The notes under the pieces: model-generated
What the model saw: only the letters and a program-made list of their open reading frames with translations
Databases searched by the model: none
Told to the model about the DNA's origin: nothing
Position numbers and translations under genes: made by a program
In this document: positions 38,274 to 46,847 of the stretch, in pieces
Position numbering within the stretch: position 1 is the first letter of the stretch
How the letters are laid out: each line of letters starts with the position of its first letter
Source: Massilia yuzhufengensis
GTDB lineage: Bacteria; Pseudomonadota; Gammaproteobacteria; Burkholderiales; Burkholderiaceae_D
Reading direction: 5' to 3'
Assembly: GCF_900112225.1 (NCBI RefSeq)
Contig: NZ_FOLD01000002.1
Location: 124,001-188,000 of the forward strand
DNA length: 64,000 nucleotides

Positions 38274-39312
38274 CCAACCCATCAAACTCACCTCGTTTTC
38301 CCATGGCGGCGGCTGCGGCTGCAAGATCGCGCCCGGCGTGCTGTCCGAAATCCTGGGCAAGTCGAAGGGCTTCCCCGTGCCGAAGGAACTGATGGTCGGC
38401 ATCGAGACCGCCGACGACGCGGCCGTCTACAAGCTCAATGACGAGCAGGCCCTGATCGCCACCACCGACTTCTTCATGCCGATCGTGGACGACCCCTTCG
38501 ACTTCGGCCGCATCGCCGCCACCAATGCGATCTCGGACGTGTACGCGATGGGCGGCACGCCGATCATGGCGCTGGCCCTGGTCGGCATGCCGGTCAACAA
38601 ACTGCCGCTCGAGACCATCGGCGAGATCATCCGCGGCGGCGAGTCGGTGTGCGCCGACGCCGGCATCCCGATCGCGGGCGGCCATACCATCGACTCCGTC
38701 GAGCCGATCTATGGGCTGGTGGTGCTGGGCCTGGTGCACCCATCGAAGGTCAAGCGCAATGCCGACGCACGCGCGGGCGACGTGCTTATCCTGGGTAAAC
38801 CGCTGGGCGTGGGCGTGCTGTCGGCCGCGCTGAAAAAGGACATGCTGGGCGAAGACGGCTACGCGGCGATGATCGCCAACACCACCAAACTGAACAAGCC
38901 AGGCAAGGCGCTGGCCGAGATGGCCGGCGTGCATGCGCTGACCGACGTCACCGGTTTCGGCCTGCTGGGCCACCTGCTGGAACTGACGCGCGGCGCCAGG
39001 CTGGCGGCCAGCCTGGACATGGACACGGTGCCGCTGCTGCCCGGCGTGCTGCAGCTGGCGCACGACGGCTACTTCACCGGCGCGTCCGGGCGCAACTGGG
39101 ATGCCTATGGCAAGGACGTCGACCTGGGCGCCGCCATCACGCCGGCGCAGCAGGCGCTGCTCACCGATCCGCAAACCTCCGGCGGCCTGCTGGTGTCCTG
39201 CGACCCGGCCAGCGTGGACGAGGTGCTGGCGCTGTTCGCGCGCGAAGGCTTCGGCGAAGCAGCGGTCATCGGCCGCATGGGCGAAGGCGCAGCCCGCGTG
39301 TCGGTCGCCTGA
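38260..39312 (+). CDS. selD: Selenide, water dikinase (selenophosphate synthetase)
   Basis: A 350-residue enzyme making selenophosphate from selenide and ATP. The catalytic segment SHGGGCGCKIAPG has Cys19 and Lys22, equivalent to the essential Cys17 and Lys20 of E. coli SelD, so it is a Cys form and not a selenoprotein. AIRS-type ATP-binding stretches follow (ATTDFFMPIVDDPFDFGRI, IAGGHTID, LTDVTGFGLLGHL). Overlap with senB suggests its product feeds a selenosugar. No selA, selB, selC or mnmH is seen in the window, so a role in selenocysteine or selenouridine formation cannot be judged. In selenoneine clusters the gene is also called senC. Confidence 0.96.
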   Translation: MSKPDQPIKLTSFSHGGGCGCKIAPGVLSEILGKSKGFPVPKELMVGIETADDAAVYKLNDEQALIATTDFFMPIVDDPFDFGRIAATNAISDVYAMGGTPIMALALVGMPVNKLPLETIGEIIRGGESVCADAGIPIAGGHTIDSVEPIYGLVVLGLVHPSKVKRNADARAGDVLILGKPLGVGVLSAALKKDMLGEDGYAAMIANTTKLNKPGKALAEMAGVHALTDVTGFGLLGHLLELTRGARLAASLDMDTVPLLPGVLQLAHDGYFTGASGRNWDAYGKDVDLGAAITPAQQALLTDPQTSGGLLVSCDPASVDEVLALFAREGFGEAAVIGRMGEGAARVSVA

Positions 39313-39331
39313 GGCGGCAACGCCAGCGTCC

Positions 39332-39411
39332 CGTAGGGTGGTCGGCTCCGCCGACCGCGCGTCCAGCCGGCGGCGGTTGAACGCGCGTACGGCGCAGCCG
39401 ACCACCCTACG
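39332..39411. repeat. GTAGGGTGG palindromic repeat, copy 3
   Basis: Begins CGTAGGGTGGTCGG and ends CCGACCACCCTACG, as in copy 1, with inner arms GACCGCGCGT and ACGCGCGTAC that pair imperfectly. It lies between convergent selD and the 39407-40600 gene and supplies the TAG stop (complement of 39407-39409) of the latter. Confidence 0.9.
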
Positions 39412-40600
39412 TCACCATCGCCTCGAAGCGGTCCGCCAGGTCTTGCGCCTGGTCCGCCGCAGTGAAGTCCTTGTAACGCGCCGCAAACGCCGCAGCCGCT
39501 TCGCGGTATGCCGGCTTGTCCATCAGCGCCACCACCATCCCGTCCCAATCCCGCGGACGCGCCATCTCCATCGCATTGATCCCCGCGCCCAGCTGCACCA
39601 CGCGGCGCGCCATCAGGAAGCTTTCCGCCGCATGCGGCAGCATCAGCAGCGGCCGTCCGGCCAGCAGCGCCTGGGCGGTGGTCGCCTCGCCCGCGTGGGT
39701 GACGGCCAGTTCGCACTGCGCCAGCGCATCCGGCAGCGATACCGGCGCAGCCGCATAGCGGACCAGCGGGCTGTCCACGGGAGCGGGCGCGCCGGCGGCG
39801 ACGTCGGCCAGGTAGCACAGCACGCGGCAACCCTGGCGCACCAGGGCGCCCAATACCTCGGCGGTCCCGGGCGCCCCGTGGCGCAGGTAGGCGAACACGC
39901 GCCTGCCCTCGCCCGCCGGCCATTGCGCAGCGCCGCCAGCTGGCGGCGGCAGGTTCGGCCCCAGCCAGGGGCCGCCGCCCGGGCGCGCGAAGTGGTCGAG
40001 CTCCGGCCAGGTGCACAGCAGCGGATGGTCGCCCAGCAGCAGGTCGGCTCCATAGGCCATGGGCGATGCGCCATGCGCCGCCAGCACCGTATTGCAACTG
40101 GCCAGCAGGCGCGCTTCAGTGGCGCGCAGCCGTGCCGACGGCGCCTGCTCCCAGCTGCGCAGCGGCGGCAAGGCTTCGCCCGCCGGCGGAATGGTGAAGC
40201 CCGGGCCGACGGCGGCGCTGGGCAGGCCCAGGCTGCGCGCGGCCAGGATGGCGGTCGGCGCATAGTCGGCAATGACGAGGTCGGGGCGCCCCAGGCGCAA
40301 CAGCGCGCGCCAGCCGTCGCACAGGCCGGCCAGCGCATCCGCATCCAGGTAGCCGCAAGCCAGCAGGATCTCGGCCAGGCTGGCCTGGTCCGGCGGCATG
40401 CCGGCCGTGCGGTGCAGCCAGACCGGGGCCTGCAGGGTGTCGATGCCAAGCCCGGCCAGCAGCCGGCGCGTCAGCACCAGGTCGCGCAGCACGAACGTGA
40501 CGCGGTGGCCGCGCGCGCGCAGCGGCAGCGCGATCGATTTCAGGCGGCCGGCGTGTCCCAGCCCGGCGCCGAGTTCCCAGCAGAGGTAGAAATGAGCCAT
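39407..40600 (-). CDS. GT-B family glycosyltransferase (GT1/MurG-like)
   Basis: A 397-residue protein with a two-domain GT-B layout. The N-terminal acceptor domain starts HFYLCWELGAGLGHAGRLKSIALPL, containing the G-x-G-H-x-x-R loop. The C-terminal nucleotide-sugar domain holds VTHAGEATTAQALLAGRPLLMLPH, a typical H-A-G ... G-x-P-x-L-x-x-P arrangement of UDP-sugar glycosyltransferases. Donor and acceptor are unknown. It is convergent with selD, so a link to selenium metabolism is only positional. The last codons (GTG ACG TAG) run into the repeat at 39332. Confidence 0.85.
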   Translation of the reverse strand: MAHFYLCWELGAGLGHAGRLKSIALPLRARGHRVTFVLRDLVLTRRLLAGLGIDTLQAPVWLHRTAGMPPDQASLAEILLACGYLDADALAGLCDGWRALLRLGRPDLVIADYAPTAILAARSLGLPSAAVGPGFTIPPAGEALPPLRSWEQAPSARLRATEARLLASCNTVLAAHGASPMAYGADLLLGDHPLLCTWPELDHFARPGGGPWLGPNLPPPAGGAAQWPAGEGRRVFAYLRHGAPGTAEVLGALVRQGCRVLCYLADVAAGAPAPVDSPLVRYAAAPVSLPDALAQCELAVTHAGEATTAQALLAGRPLLMLPHAAESFLMARRVVQLGAGINAMEMARPRDWDGMVVALMDKPAYREAAAAFAARYKDFTAADQAQDLADRFEAMVT

Positions 40601-40637
40601 GCCCGGCAGTGTAGCCTACCGGGCATGGGTGGAGGGA

Positions 40638-40832
40638 CTAGCGGAAGGCCGGCTCCTCGTCCGTGCAGGCATCGTCGGCGAGCACATCGGACGAGGGCGT
40701 GGCTGGGCAGCGCAGCGGCGCCGGCTGGCGCAAGGACAGCAGCACCGCACTAAGCGCCAGGAACCCCAGCAACAGGAGCACCAGCGCGAGCACGACCGGC
40801 AGCGGAAGGACGAAGGCGATTGTTTGGCTCAT
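40638..40832 (-). CDS. Small single-helix membrane protein
   Basis: A 64-residue protein with a long hydrophobic helix (LPVVLALVLLLLGFLALSAVLL), then a short tail that has two cysteines and an acidic patch (DDACTDEEP). GGGAG lies five bases before the ATG, a good ribosome site. Not recognised. It stands alone between two minus-strand genes. Confidence 0.65.
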   Translation of the reverse strand: MSQTIAFVLPLPVVLALVLLLLGFLALSAVLLSLRQPAPLRCPATPSSDVLADDACTDEEPAFR

Positions 40833-40989
40833 GGCATCTCCCGGTAAGCGTGATCTTGCGCCCGATTGAGGTGGACCAAACCTGGCGCAAGTCCCTACTG
40901 TGCCATTGCTTTAAACGGAGAAATTGACCAAGCGCAAGCGCGGGTGTGGCCGCAGGCGTGGCGGCAACACCGTGCCGCCCGACGGACCT

Positions 40990-41925
40990 TCAGGCCGGCG
41001 CATCCGTGCGCAAGGGCTGCGCCGGCTTGTCCGCATCGCCGTGGCCGACCCGTTCGTACTCGGCGATCACCTGGGCGCCGAGCAGCAGCAGCGTCGCGGC
41101 GATTTCGAGGCTGAACATGACGACGATCGCCGTCGTCATCGAGCCGTACACGATGTTCACCTGCGACAGGGTCGAGAAGTACCACACCAGCACATGGCGC
41201 GCGGCTTCCCACAGCAGGGCCGCGGTGACGCCGCCGATGGTCGCATGCCATAGCGACAGCCGGCCCACCGGCATCACCAGGTAGATCGAGGTGAGCACGA
41301 GGATCTCGCCCAGCAGCCCGAGCAGGTAGAGCAGCACGCCCGACACGCCATCCAACGACCATTCGACCCCGAACAGCCACACGCTCTCGTGACCCATCAC
41401 TTCCAGCGTGCCGGCCACCAGGGTCACGACCATCACGCCCACGCCCAGCGCCAGGATGTAGCAGTACGGCAGGATCGCCGACACCAGGAAGTGGCGCCGC
41501 TTGACCGCCACCCGGTGGTTGAAGATCACGCTCATGGCGTTTTCCAGCACCGTGAAGGCCAGGGAGCTGAAGAACAGCATGGTGCCCCCCAGCACCCAGG
41601 TGATCAGGTCGCGGTCTTCGAGGAAGTGCGCGACCTCGACCACGATCGATTCGGACTGGCCCGGCACCAGCAGCCCGATGTAGCGGCGCAGGGTTTCCAG
41701 CAGTTCGGCCTGGTCGATGAAGTGCGACAGCGCCACCACCGCCAGCATCAGGAAGGGCACGATCGACAGCAGCGCGTAGTAGGCGACGGCGCCGGCCAGC
41801 AGCAGGCCCTGGTTGGCGCGGAAGCCCCGGATCACCTGCAGGGTGAAGGCCAGCGGATGGGACAGGATGTAGACATTGGCCCGCTGGTCCATGAGGCGTT
41901 CGCGCCAAACCCTGCGCCTGCTCAT
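40990..41925 (-). CDS. YihY/BrkB family inner-membrane protein
   Basis: A 311-residue protein with about six membrane helices, of the YihY/BrkB (formerly RNase BN) family. Seen: GAVAYYALLSIVPFLMLAVV near residue 50, FNHRVAVKRRHFLVSAILPY, and the C-terminal YGSMTTAIVVMFSLEIAATLLLLGAQ in adjoining parts. Function in the family is unclear. The ATG at 41925 overlaps the EgtB stop (ATGA); an alternative start is Met12. Overlap places it in the egtD-egtB transcript. Confidence 0.9.
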   Translation of the reverse strand: MSRRRVWRERLMDQRANVYILSHPLAFTLQVIRGFRANQGLLLAGAVAYYALLSIVPFLMLAVVALSHFIDQAELLETLRRYIGLLVPGQSESIVVEVAHFLEDRDLITWVLGGTMLFFSSLAFTVLENAMSVIFNHRVAVKRRHFLVSAILPYCYILALGVGVMVVTLVAGTLEVMGHESVWLFGVEWSLDGVSGVLLYLLGLLGEILVLTSIYLVMPVGRLSLWHATIGGVTAALLWEAARHVLVWYFSTLSQVNIVYGSMTTAIVVMFSLEIAATLLLLGAQVIAEYERVGHGDADKPAQPLRTDAPA

Positions 41926-43145
41926 CGGGCCAGCCTGATCCCGGTGAACTGCCAGCGGGCGCCTGCCGGGAAGAAGTTGCGGTAGCTGGCGCGCGCGTGT
42001 CCATCGGGCGTGGCGCAGGAGGACCCGCGCAGCACGTACTGGTTGATCATGAACTTGCCGTTGTATTCGCCGATGGCGCCGGGCGCCGGTGCATAGCCGG
42101 GGTAAGGCGCGTAGCTGCTGCTGGTCCACTGCCAGCAAGCCCCGAACAGCTGCAGCATGCCGTCGCCGACGGCCGGGGACGGGTGCAGTCCGCCGCCCGC
42201 GAGCGCGGCCTGGCGCGCGGCGAATTCCCACTCGGCCTCGGTCGGCAGGCGCTGGCCGCACCAGCGCGCATAGGCGTCGGCCTCGTACAGCGAGACGTGG
42301 GTGACCGGGCGGCCGGGGTCGAGCGGCTGTACGCCATGCAGCGTGAACTCGCGCCAGCCATCGCCGTCCTGGATCCAGTACAGCGGATGCAGCATCTCGC
42401 CCGCGCACACGCGGTCCCAGCCTTCGGCCAGCCACAGCGCCGGGTCGCGATAGCCGCCGGCTTCGATGAAGGCCAGGTATTCGCCATTGGTGACCAGGCG
42501 CGAGGCCAGCGCGAAGGGCGCGACGTAGGTGCAGTGGCGCGGCAACTCGTTATCGAAACAGAAGCCGTTGCCGCCGTAGCCGATTTCGGCCAGGCCGCCG
42601 TCGAACTCGATCCAGGCCAGCGCATCGGGCGCCGTGCTGGCCTCCATCGGCTGCGGCGTATAGGCCGGGTAAATGGGGTTGTGCGCCAGCAGGTGCTTGA
42701 CGTCGGTGAGCATGAGTTCCTGGTGCTGCTGCTCGTGCTGCAAGCCCAGTTCGAGCAGGGGGACGATGGCCGGGTCGGCGCCGCCGGCGAGCAGGCCGGC
42801 GATGCGGCCGTCGACATTAGCGCGCCAGGCCAGCACGTCGTCCAGCGAAGGGCGCGTGAGCAGTCCGCGCTGCGCACGCGGGTGCTTGGCGCCGATGCCG
42901 TTGTAATAGGAATTGAACAGCACCCGGAAAGCCGGGTGGAAGGGCGCGAAGCCCGCCTCGTGCGCTTCCAGGATGAAGGTCTCGAAGAACCAGGTGGTGT
43001 GCGCCAGGTGCCACTTGATGGGACTGGCGTCCGGCATCGACTGGGCGCAGCAATCCTCGGCCGACAAGGGCGCGGCGATGTCGAGCGAGCGCCGGCGCAC
43101 CCGCTCGAAGGCGTGCTGGAGGTCTTCGCGTTGCCCGATGCCCAT
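41922..43145 (-). CDS. egtB: EgtB/SenA-type non-haem iron sulfoxide/selenoneine synthase
   Basis: A 407-residue protein with an N-terminal DinB-like helical domain and a C-terminal formylglycine-enzyme-like (SUMF1) domain. The iron-binding three-His set is present: His49 in WHLAHTTW and His137/His141 in QHEQQHQEL. The C-terminal part shows LPTEAEWEFAAR, WQWTSSSYAPYPG and VLRGSSCATP. EgtB joins a thiol donor to hercynine; SenA, its homologue, uses selenosugar. It overlaps egtD by one base, which favours EgtB. However senB and selD lie 3 kb away and no other SenA candidate is in the window. Confidence 0.88.
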   Translation of the reverse strand: MGIGQREDLQHAFERVRRRSLDIAAPLSAEDCCAQSMPDASPIKWHLAHTTWFFETFILEAHEAGFAPFHPAFRVLFNSYYNGIGAKHPRAQRGLLTRPSLDDVLAWRANVDGRIAGLLAGGADPAIVPLLELGLQHEQQHQELMLTDVKHLLAHNPIYPAYTPQPMEASTAPDALAWIEFDGGLAEIGYGGNGFCFDNELPRHCTYVAPFALASRLVTNGEYLAFIEAGGYRDPALWLAEGWDRVCAGEMLHPLYWIQDGDGWREFTLHGVQPLDPGRPVTHVSLYEADAYARWCGQRLPTEAEWEFAARQAALAGGGLHPSPAVGDGMLQLFGACWQWTSSSYAPYPGYAPAPGAIGEYNGKFMINQYVLRGSSCATPDGHARASYRNFFPAGARWQFTGIRLAR

Positions 43146-44104
43146 CAGTGGATCGCCTGTGCGTGGATCACCGCGAACCAGCGCTGCGGGTCGGTCCACA
43201 CGCGCGTGGCCTCGAACCCGGAACGCTCCAGCAGCGCGATGGCGCTGCCCTGCTGGTACTTGTAGCTGTTCTCGGTGTGGATACGGTCGCCCGCTTCGAA
43301 GCTACGCGCGCCGCCTTCCCAATGCACGTCCTGGCGGCGCACCGCTTCCAGGTGCATCTCGACCCGGCCCATGGCTTCATTGTAGAAGCCGTGGTGGCGC
43401 CAGGCGCGGATGTCGAAGTCGGCGCCGACCAGGTGGTTCACGTGGCGCAACGCGTTGAGGTTGAAGGCGGCGGTGACGCCGAGCGCGTCGTCGTAGGCGG
43501 CGTCGAGCGTGGGCTTGTCCTTGGCCAGGTCGACCCCGATCAGCACGGCGCCGTCGTCGCCGCACTGGGCCCGCAGGCGGCGCAGGAAACCCTGCGCCTC
43601 GTCGGGCGTGAAATTGCCGATCGACGAACCGGGATAGAAGAACAGGCGGCGTTCGGCCTTGACCTGGGGCGGCAGCTCGAAGCGGCTGGAAAAGTCCATG
43701 CCCAGCCCTTCCATGGCAATATGCGGAAAGCGCTGGCGCAAGCGCACCAGCGCGTCGCACAGGAATTCGGCCGAGATGTCGACCGCCACGTACTGGGCCG
43801 GCTGCAGCAGCGGGAACAGCGAAGCGGCCTTGGCGCAGTTGCCGGCGCCCAGGTCGATGAGGGTCGTGCCGCTGCCGGCCACGCGCGCGATCTCGGCGCC
43901 GTGGCGCGCGAAGATGGCCGCTTCGGTGCGGGTCGGGTAGTACTCGGGCAGTTCGCAGATGGCTTCGAACAGCTTGGAGCCGAGCGCGTCGTACAGGAAC
44001 TTGGGCGAAATCCAGGCGTCAGGCGCGGCCAGGCCCGCATGCAGTTCGTCCGCCACGTGGGCATTGGCGGCGCGCGGCCGGTCTTGCGTGCAGGAGATGT
44101 GCAT
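43145..44104 (-). CDS. egtD: L-histidine N-alpha-methyltransferase EgtD
   Basis: Makes hercynine (trimethylhistidine) from histidine and three S-adenosylmethionine; hercynine is the scaffold of both ergothioneine and selenoneine. The 319-residue product shows ISPKFLYDALGSKLFEAICELPEYYPTRTE in adjoining parts, the SAM loop LIDLGAGNCAKA, and FYPGSSIGNFTPDEA. Normal length. I chose the ATG at 44104 (MHISCTQDR); an ATG four codons earlier is possible. First gene of the egtD-egtB-yihY run, divergent from the ABC transporter operon. Confidence 0.95.
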   Translation of the reverse strand: MHISCTQDRPRAANAHVADELHAGLAAPDAWISPKFLYDALGSKLFEAICELPEYYPTRTEAAIFARHGAEIARVAGSGTTLIDLGAGNCAKAASLFPLLQPAQYVAVDISAEFLCDALVRLRQRFPHIAMEGLGMDFSSRFELPPQVKAERRLFFYPGSSIGNFTPDEAQGFLRRLRAQCGDDGAVLIGVDLAKDKPTLDAAYDDALGVTAAFNLNALRHVNHLVGADFDIRAWRHHGFYNEAMGRVEMHLEAVRRQDVHWEGGARSFEAGDRIHTENSYKYQQGSAIALLERSGFEATRVWTDPQRWFAVIHAQAIH

Positions 44105-44283
44105 AAGCGTTATCATTCGTGCCGCCACACCGCACCATGCGCCATGGCATAAGGGTTTGCCTCTACAGCGAGTTGCCGTTTTGGCCATGATAGCGGATTC
44201 CCGGTTTTTGCCGCATCCGGCTGGCGTGCACGCGTGACGCAAGCGGTTCACCATATTTCCAACAACCAATAAGAGAGCCCACC

Positions 44284-45171
44284 ATGACTTCGTTTTCGCC
44301 ATCGCGTGTCCTGAAAACCCTGTTTGCCGCCACCGCCACGGCCGGCCTGATGTTCGCCGCCGGCGGCGCCTATGCCCAGAACACCCCGGGCGTGCTGCGC
44401 GTCTCGGCCATCCCCGACGAAGCGCCGACCGAATTGCAGCGCAAGTTCAAGCCGCTGGGCGACTACCTGGCCAAGGCCACCGGCCTGAAGGTCGAGTTCA
44501 CCCCGGTGACCGACTACGCCGCCTCGGTGGAAGGCCTGGTCAACCGCAAGATCGACATGGTCTGGTTCGGCGGATTCACCTTCGTCCAGGCGAACGAGCG
44601 CAGCAAGGGCCAGGTCACGCCGCTGGTGCAGCGCGTCGAGGACGAGAAATTCCGCTCGGTGTTTATCACCACCAACCCGGCCATCACCAAGCTGGAAGAC
44701 CTCAAGGGCAAGACCCTGTCGTTCGGCTCGGAATCGTCGACCTCGGGCCACCTGATGCCGCGCTCGTTCCTGCTGGGCGCCAAGATCAACCCGGACACCG
44801 ACCTCAAGCGCATCGCCTTCTCGGGTGCGCATGACGCCACCGTGGCCGCGGTCGCGGGCGGCAAGGTCGATGCCGGCGCGCTGAACATCTCGGTGTGGGA
44901 CAAGCTGGTCGAAGCCAAGAAGGTCGACCCGAAAACCGTGCGCGTGTTCTACACCACCCCGGGCTACTTCGACTACAACTGGACCGTGCGCAGCGACATG
45001 AACCCGGCCCTGAAGAAGAAGATCCTTGATGCTTTCCTGGCGCTGGACGCATCGACCCCGGAAGGCAAGGAAATCCTGGAACTGCAGCGCGCCACCAGGT
45101 TCATCCCGACCAAGGTATCGAACTACTCGGCGATCGAAGCGGCGGCGCGCAACGCCGGCCTGCTGAAGTAA
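44284..45171 (+). CDS. Putative selenate ABC transporter substrate-binding protein (PhnD-like)
   Basis: A 295-residue periplasmic protein with a signal peptide (cleavage near GGAYAQ). The fold is that of PhnD-type oxyanion receptors: LRVSAIPDEAPTELQRKFKPL, KIDMVWFGGFTFVQA, and FGSESSTSGHLMPRSFL, the anion-binding loop. Start and length match the group proposed to carry selenate next to selD or sen genes. Phosphonate or phosphite specificity cannot be excluded by sequence alone. No phn degradation genes are seen nearby, whereas senB and selD are. First gene of a five-gene operon. Confidence 0.85.
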   Translation: MTSFSPSRVLKTLFAATATAGLMFAAGGAYAQNTPGVLRVSAIPDEAPTELQRKFKPLGDYLAKATGLKVEFTPVTDYAASVEGLVNRKIDMVWFGGFTFVQANERSKGQVTPLVQRVEDEKFRSVFITTNPAITKLEDLKGKTLSFGSESSTSGHLMPRSFLLGAKINPDTDLKRIAFSGAHDATVAAVAGGKVDAGALNISVWDKLVEAKKVDPKTVRVFYTTPGYFDYNWTVRSDMNPALKKKILDAFLALDASTPEGKEILELQRATRFIPTKVSNYSAIEAAARNAGLLK

Positions 45172-45192
45172 TCAACGCGTAGCCTGGCAACG

Positions 45193-46011
45193 ATGACCTT
45201 CCGGCTCGAGAAACTCACGGTACGCCACCTGGCGGCGGCGCAGCATGCGGCGCCGGCCCTGGTGGACCTCGACCTGGTCGTCGAAGCCGGCGAACAGCTG
45301 GCCCTGATCGGCCCTTCGGGCGCCGGCAAGACCACCCTGCTCGCCACCCTCGCCTGCGCGCACCGGCCGGCCCAGGGCGGCTTTTCGGTGCTGGGGCAAG
45401 ACCCGTGGGCGCTGTCCCAGGCCGCGCGCCATCGCCTGCGCGCGCGCCTGTTCCTGGCGCCGCAGGCGCCGCCGCTGCCGCCGCGCCAGCGCGTCGTCAC
45501 CGCCGTGCTGGCCGCGCGCCTGCCGCACATGACGCTGTGGCAGGCCTTTGCCTCGCTGGTGCGCCCCTCCGACCCGGACGCGGCGCATGCCGCGCTGGCG
45601 CGCTTCGGCCTGGGCGACAAGCTGTACGCGCGCGTCGACCGCTTGTCCGGCGGCGAACGCCAGCGCTGCGGCCTGGCCCGGCTGCTGCTCTCGAGCGCCG
45701 AAGCGTTTCTGGTGGACGAGCCGATTTCCGCGCTCGACCCGGCGCTGTCGCAGCACACCCTGACTACCCTGCAGCACGAAGCCAGCGCGCGCAACGCGAC
45801 CCTGGTGTGCAGCCTGCACCAGGTCGAGATGGCGCGCGAGCACTTCCCGCGCCTGGTCGGCCTGCGCGACGGCCGCATCGTGTTCGACGCGCCGCGCGAA
45901 GCGGTGACCGACGCCATGATCGCCGCACTGTATGAGAACGACCACATGCAGCCGCATCCTGGCCACCCGCACGAGACACCCGAGCGCATCGCCGTCGGGG
46001 CCTGCTTCTGA
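45193..46011 (+). CDS. PhnC-like ABC transporter ATPase
   Basis: A 272-residue ATPase: Walker A GPSGAGKTT, signature LSGGERQRC, Walker B FLVDEPISALDP, switch His in CSLHQVEM. The Q-loop region is atypical (LFLAPQAPPLPPRQRV). After the domain there is a His-rich tail (DHMQPHPGHPHETPE). It is 21 bases behind the binding-protein gene, and its stop overlaps the next start (TGATG). It powers the importer together with the two permeases. Confidence 0.9.
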   Translation: MTFRLEKLTVRHLAAAQHAAPALVDLDLVVEAGEQLALIGPSGAGKTTLLATLACAHRPAQGGFSVLGQDPWALSQAARHRLRARLFLAPQAPPLPPRQRVVTAVLAARLPHMTLWQAFASLVRPSDPDAAHAALARFGLGDKLYARVDRLSGGERQRCGLARLLLSSAEAFLVDEPISALDPALSQHTLTTLQHEASARNATLVCSLHQVEMAREHFPRLVGLRDGRIVFDAPREAVTDAMIAALYENDHMQPHPGHPHETPERIAVGACF

Positions 46012-46847
46012 TGCCAGCGGCCCTGGCCCCGACCCGTCACCCGGACCCGGCCTGGCGCGGCCGCGTCATCGCCACCGTGGCCGGCCTGCTGCTGCTGTGG
46101 CCCATGCTCACGGCCAGCGAATTCAAGCCCTGGATCCTGTTCGACCCGCAAAGCCTGCGCGCGGCGGGCATGTTCCTGTCCGACTTCCTGCGCCCGGCCA
46201 CCGGCGCCGAGTTCCTCGCCATGGTGCTGCGCGAGACCTGGCAGACCGTCGCCATTGCCACCGCCGGCCTCACCCTTGCCCTGCTGGGGGCGATTCCCGC
46301 CACCTTCATCATCACCGAGCGCCTGTCGATCTCCACCCTGGGCACGGGACGCATGCGCCCCGCCGCCATGCTGGTGCGCCAGCTGCTGCGCTGGGTGCTG
46401 GTACTGCTGCGCAGCGTGCCGGAACTGGTGTGGGCGCTGCTGTTCGTGCGCATCGTCGGCCTGGGGCCGACCGCCGGCGTGCTGGCCATCGCCCTGACCT
46501 ATTGCGGCATGCTGGCCAAGGTGTATGCCGAGATCCTCGAATCCTCCAGCGCCCACGCCACCGACGCGCTGCTGGCCGGTGGCAGCGGGCGCATCAGCGC
46601 GCTGCTGTTCGGCGCCCTGCCCGATTCCGCCGCCGAACTGGTGTCGTACACCGTGTACCGCTGGGAGTGCGCGATCCGCGGCTCGGCGGTCATGGGTTTC
46701 GTCGGCGCCGGGGGCCTCGGCCAGCGCATGGATGAATCGACCAAGATGATGGCCGGCGGCGAAGTGTCGACCATGCTGATCATGTTCGTGCTGCTGGTGG
46801 CGCTGGCCGACCTGGTATCGAAACTGCTGCGCCGGAGGCTCGGATGA
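46011..46847 (+). CDS. PhnE-like ABC permease, first copy
   Basis: A 278-residue membrane protein with about six helices. The coupling region is DALLAGGSGRISALLFGALPD, and the motif RWECAIRGSAVMGFVGAGGLGQ is typical of PhnE-like oxyanion permeases. It overlaps the ATPase and the second permease, so subunits are co-translated. Confidence 0.9.
   Translation: MPAALAPTRHPDPAWRGRVIATVAGLLLLWPMLTASEFKPWILFDPQSLRAAGMFLSDFLRPATGAEFLAMVLRETWQTVAIATAGLTLALLGAIPATFIITERLSISTLGTGRMRPAAMLVRQLLRWVLVLLRSVPELVWALLFVRIVGLGPTAGVLAIALTYCGMLAKVYAEILESSSAHATDALLAGGSGRISALLFGALPDSAAELVSYTVYRWECAIRGSAVMGFVGAGGLGQRMDESTKMMAGGEVSTMLIMFVLLVALADLVSKLLRRRLG

Noticed and set aside
39407-40600. The GT-B glycosyltransferase as a second SenB
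   Set aside because: It is of the GT1/MurG-like type with a different N-terminus and nucleotide-sugar motif, and it is convergent with selD.
44105-44283. Divergent egtD/ABC spacer as a riboswitch or a SECIS-like element
   Set aside because: No conserved fold could be recognised, and SelD is a Cys form with no in-frame TGA in any selenium gene here.
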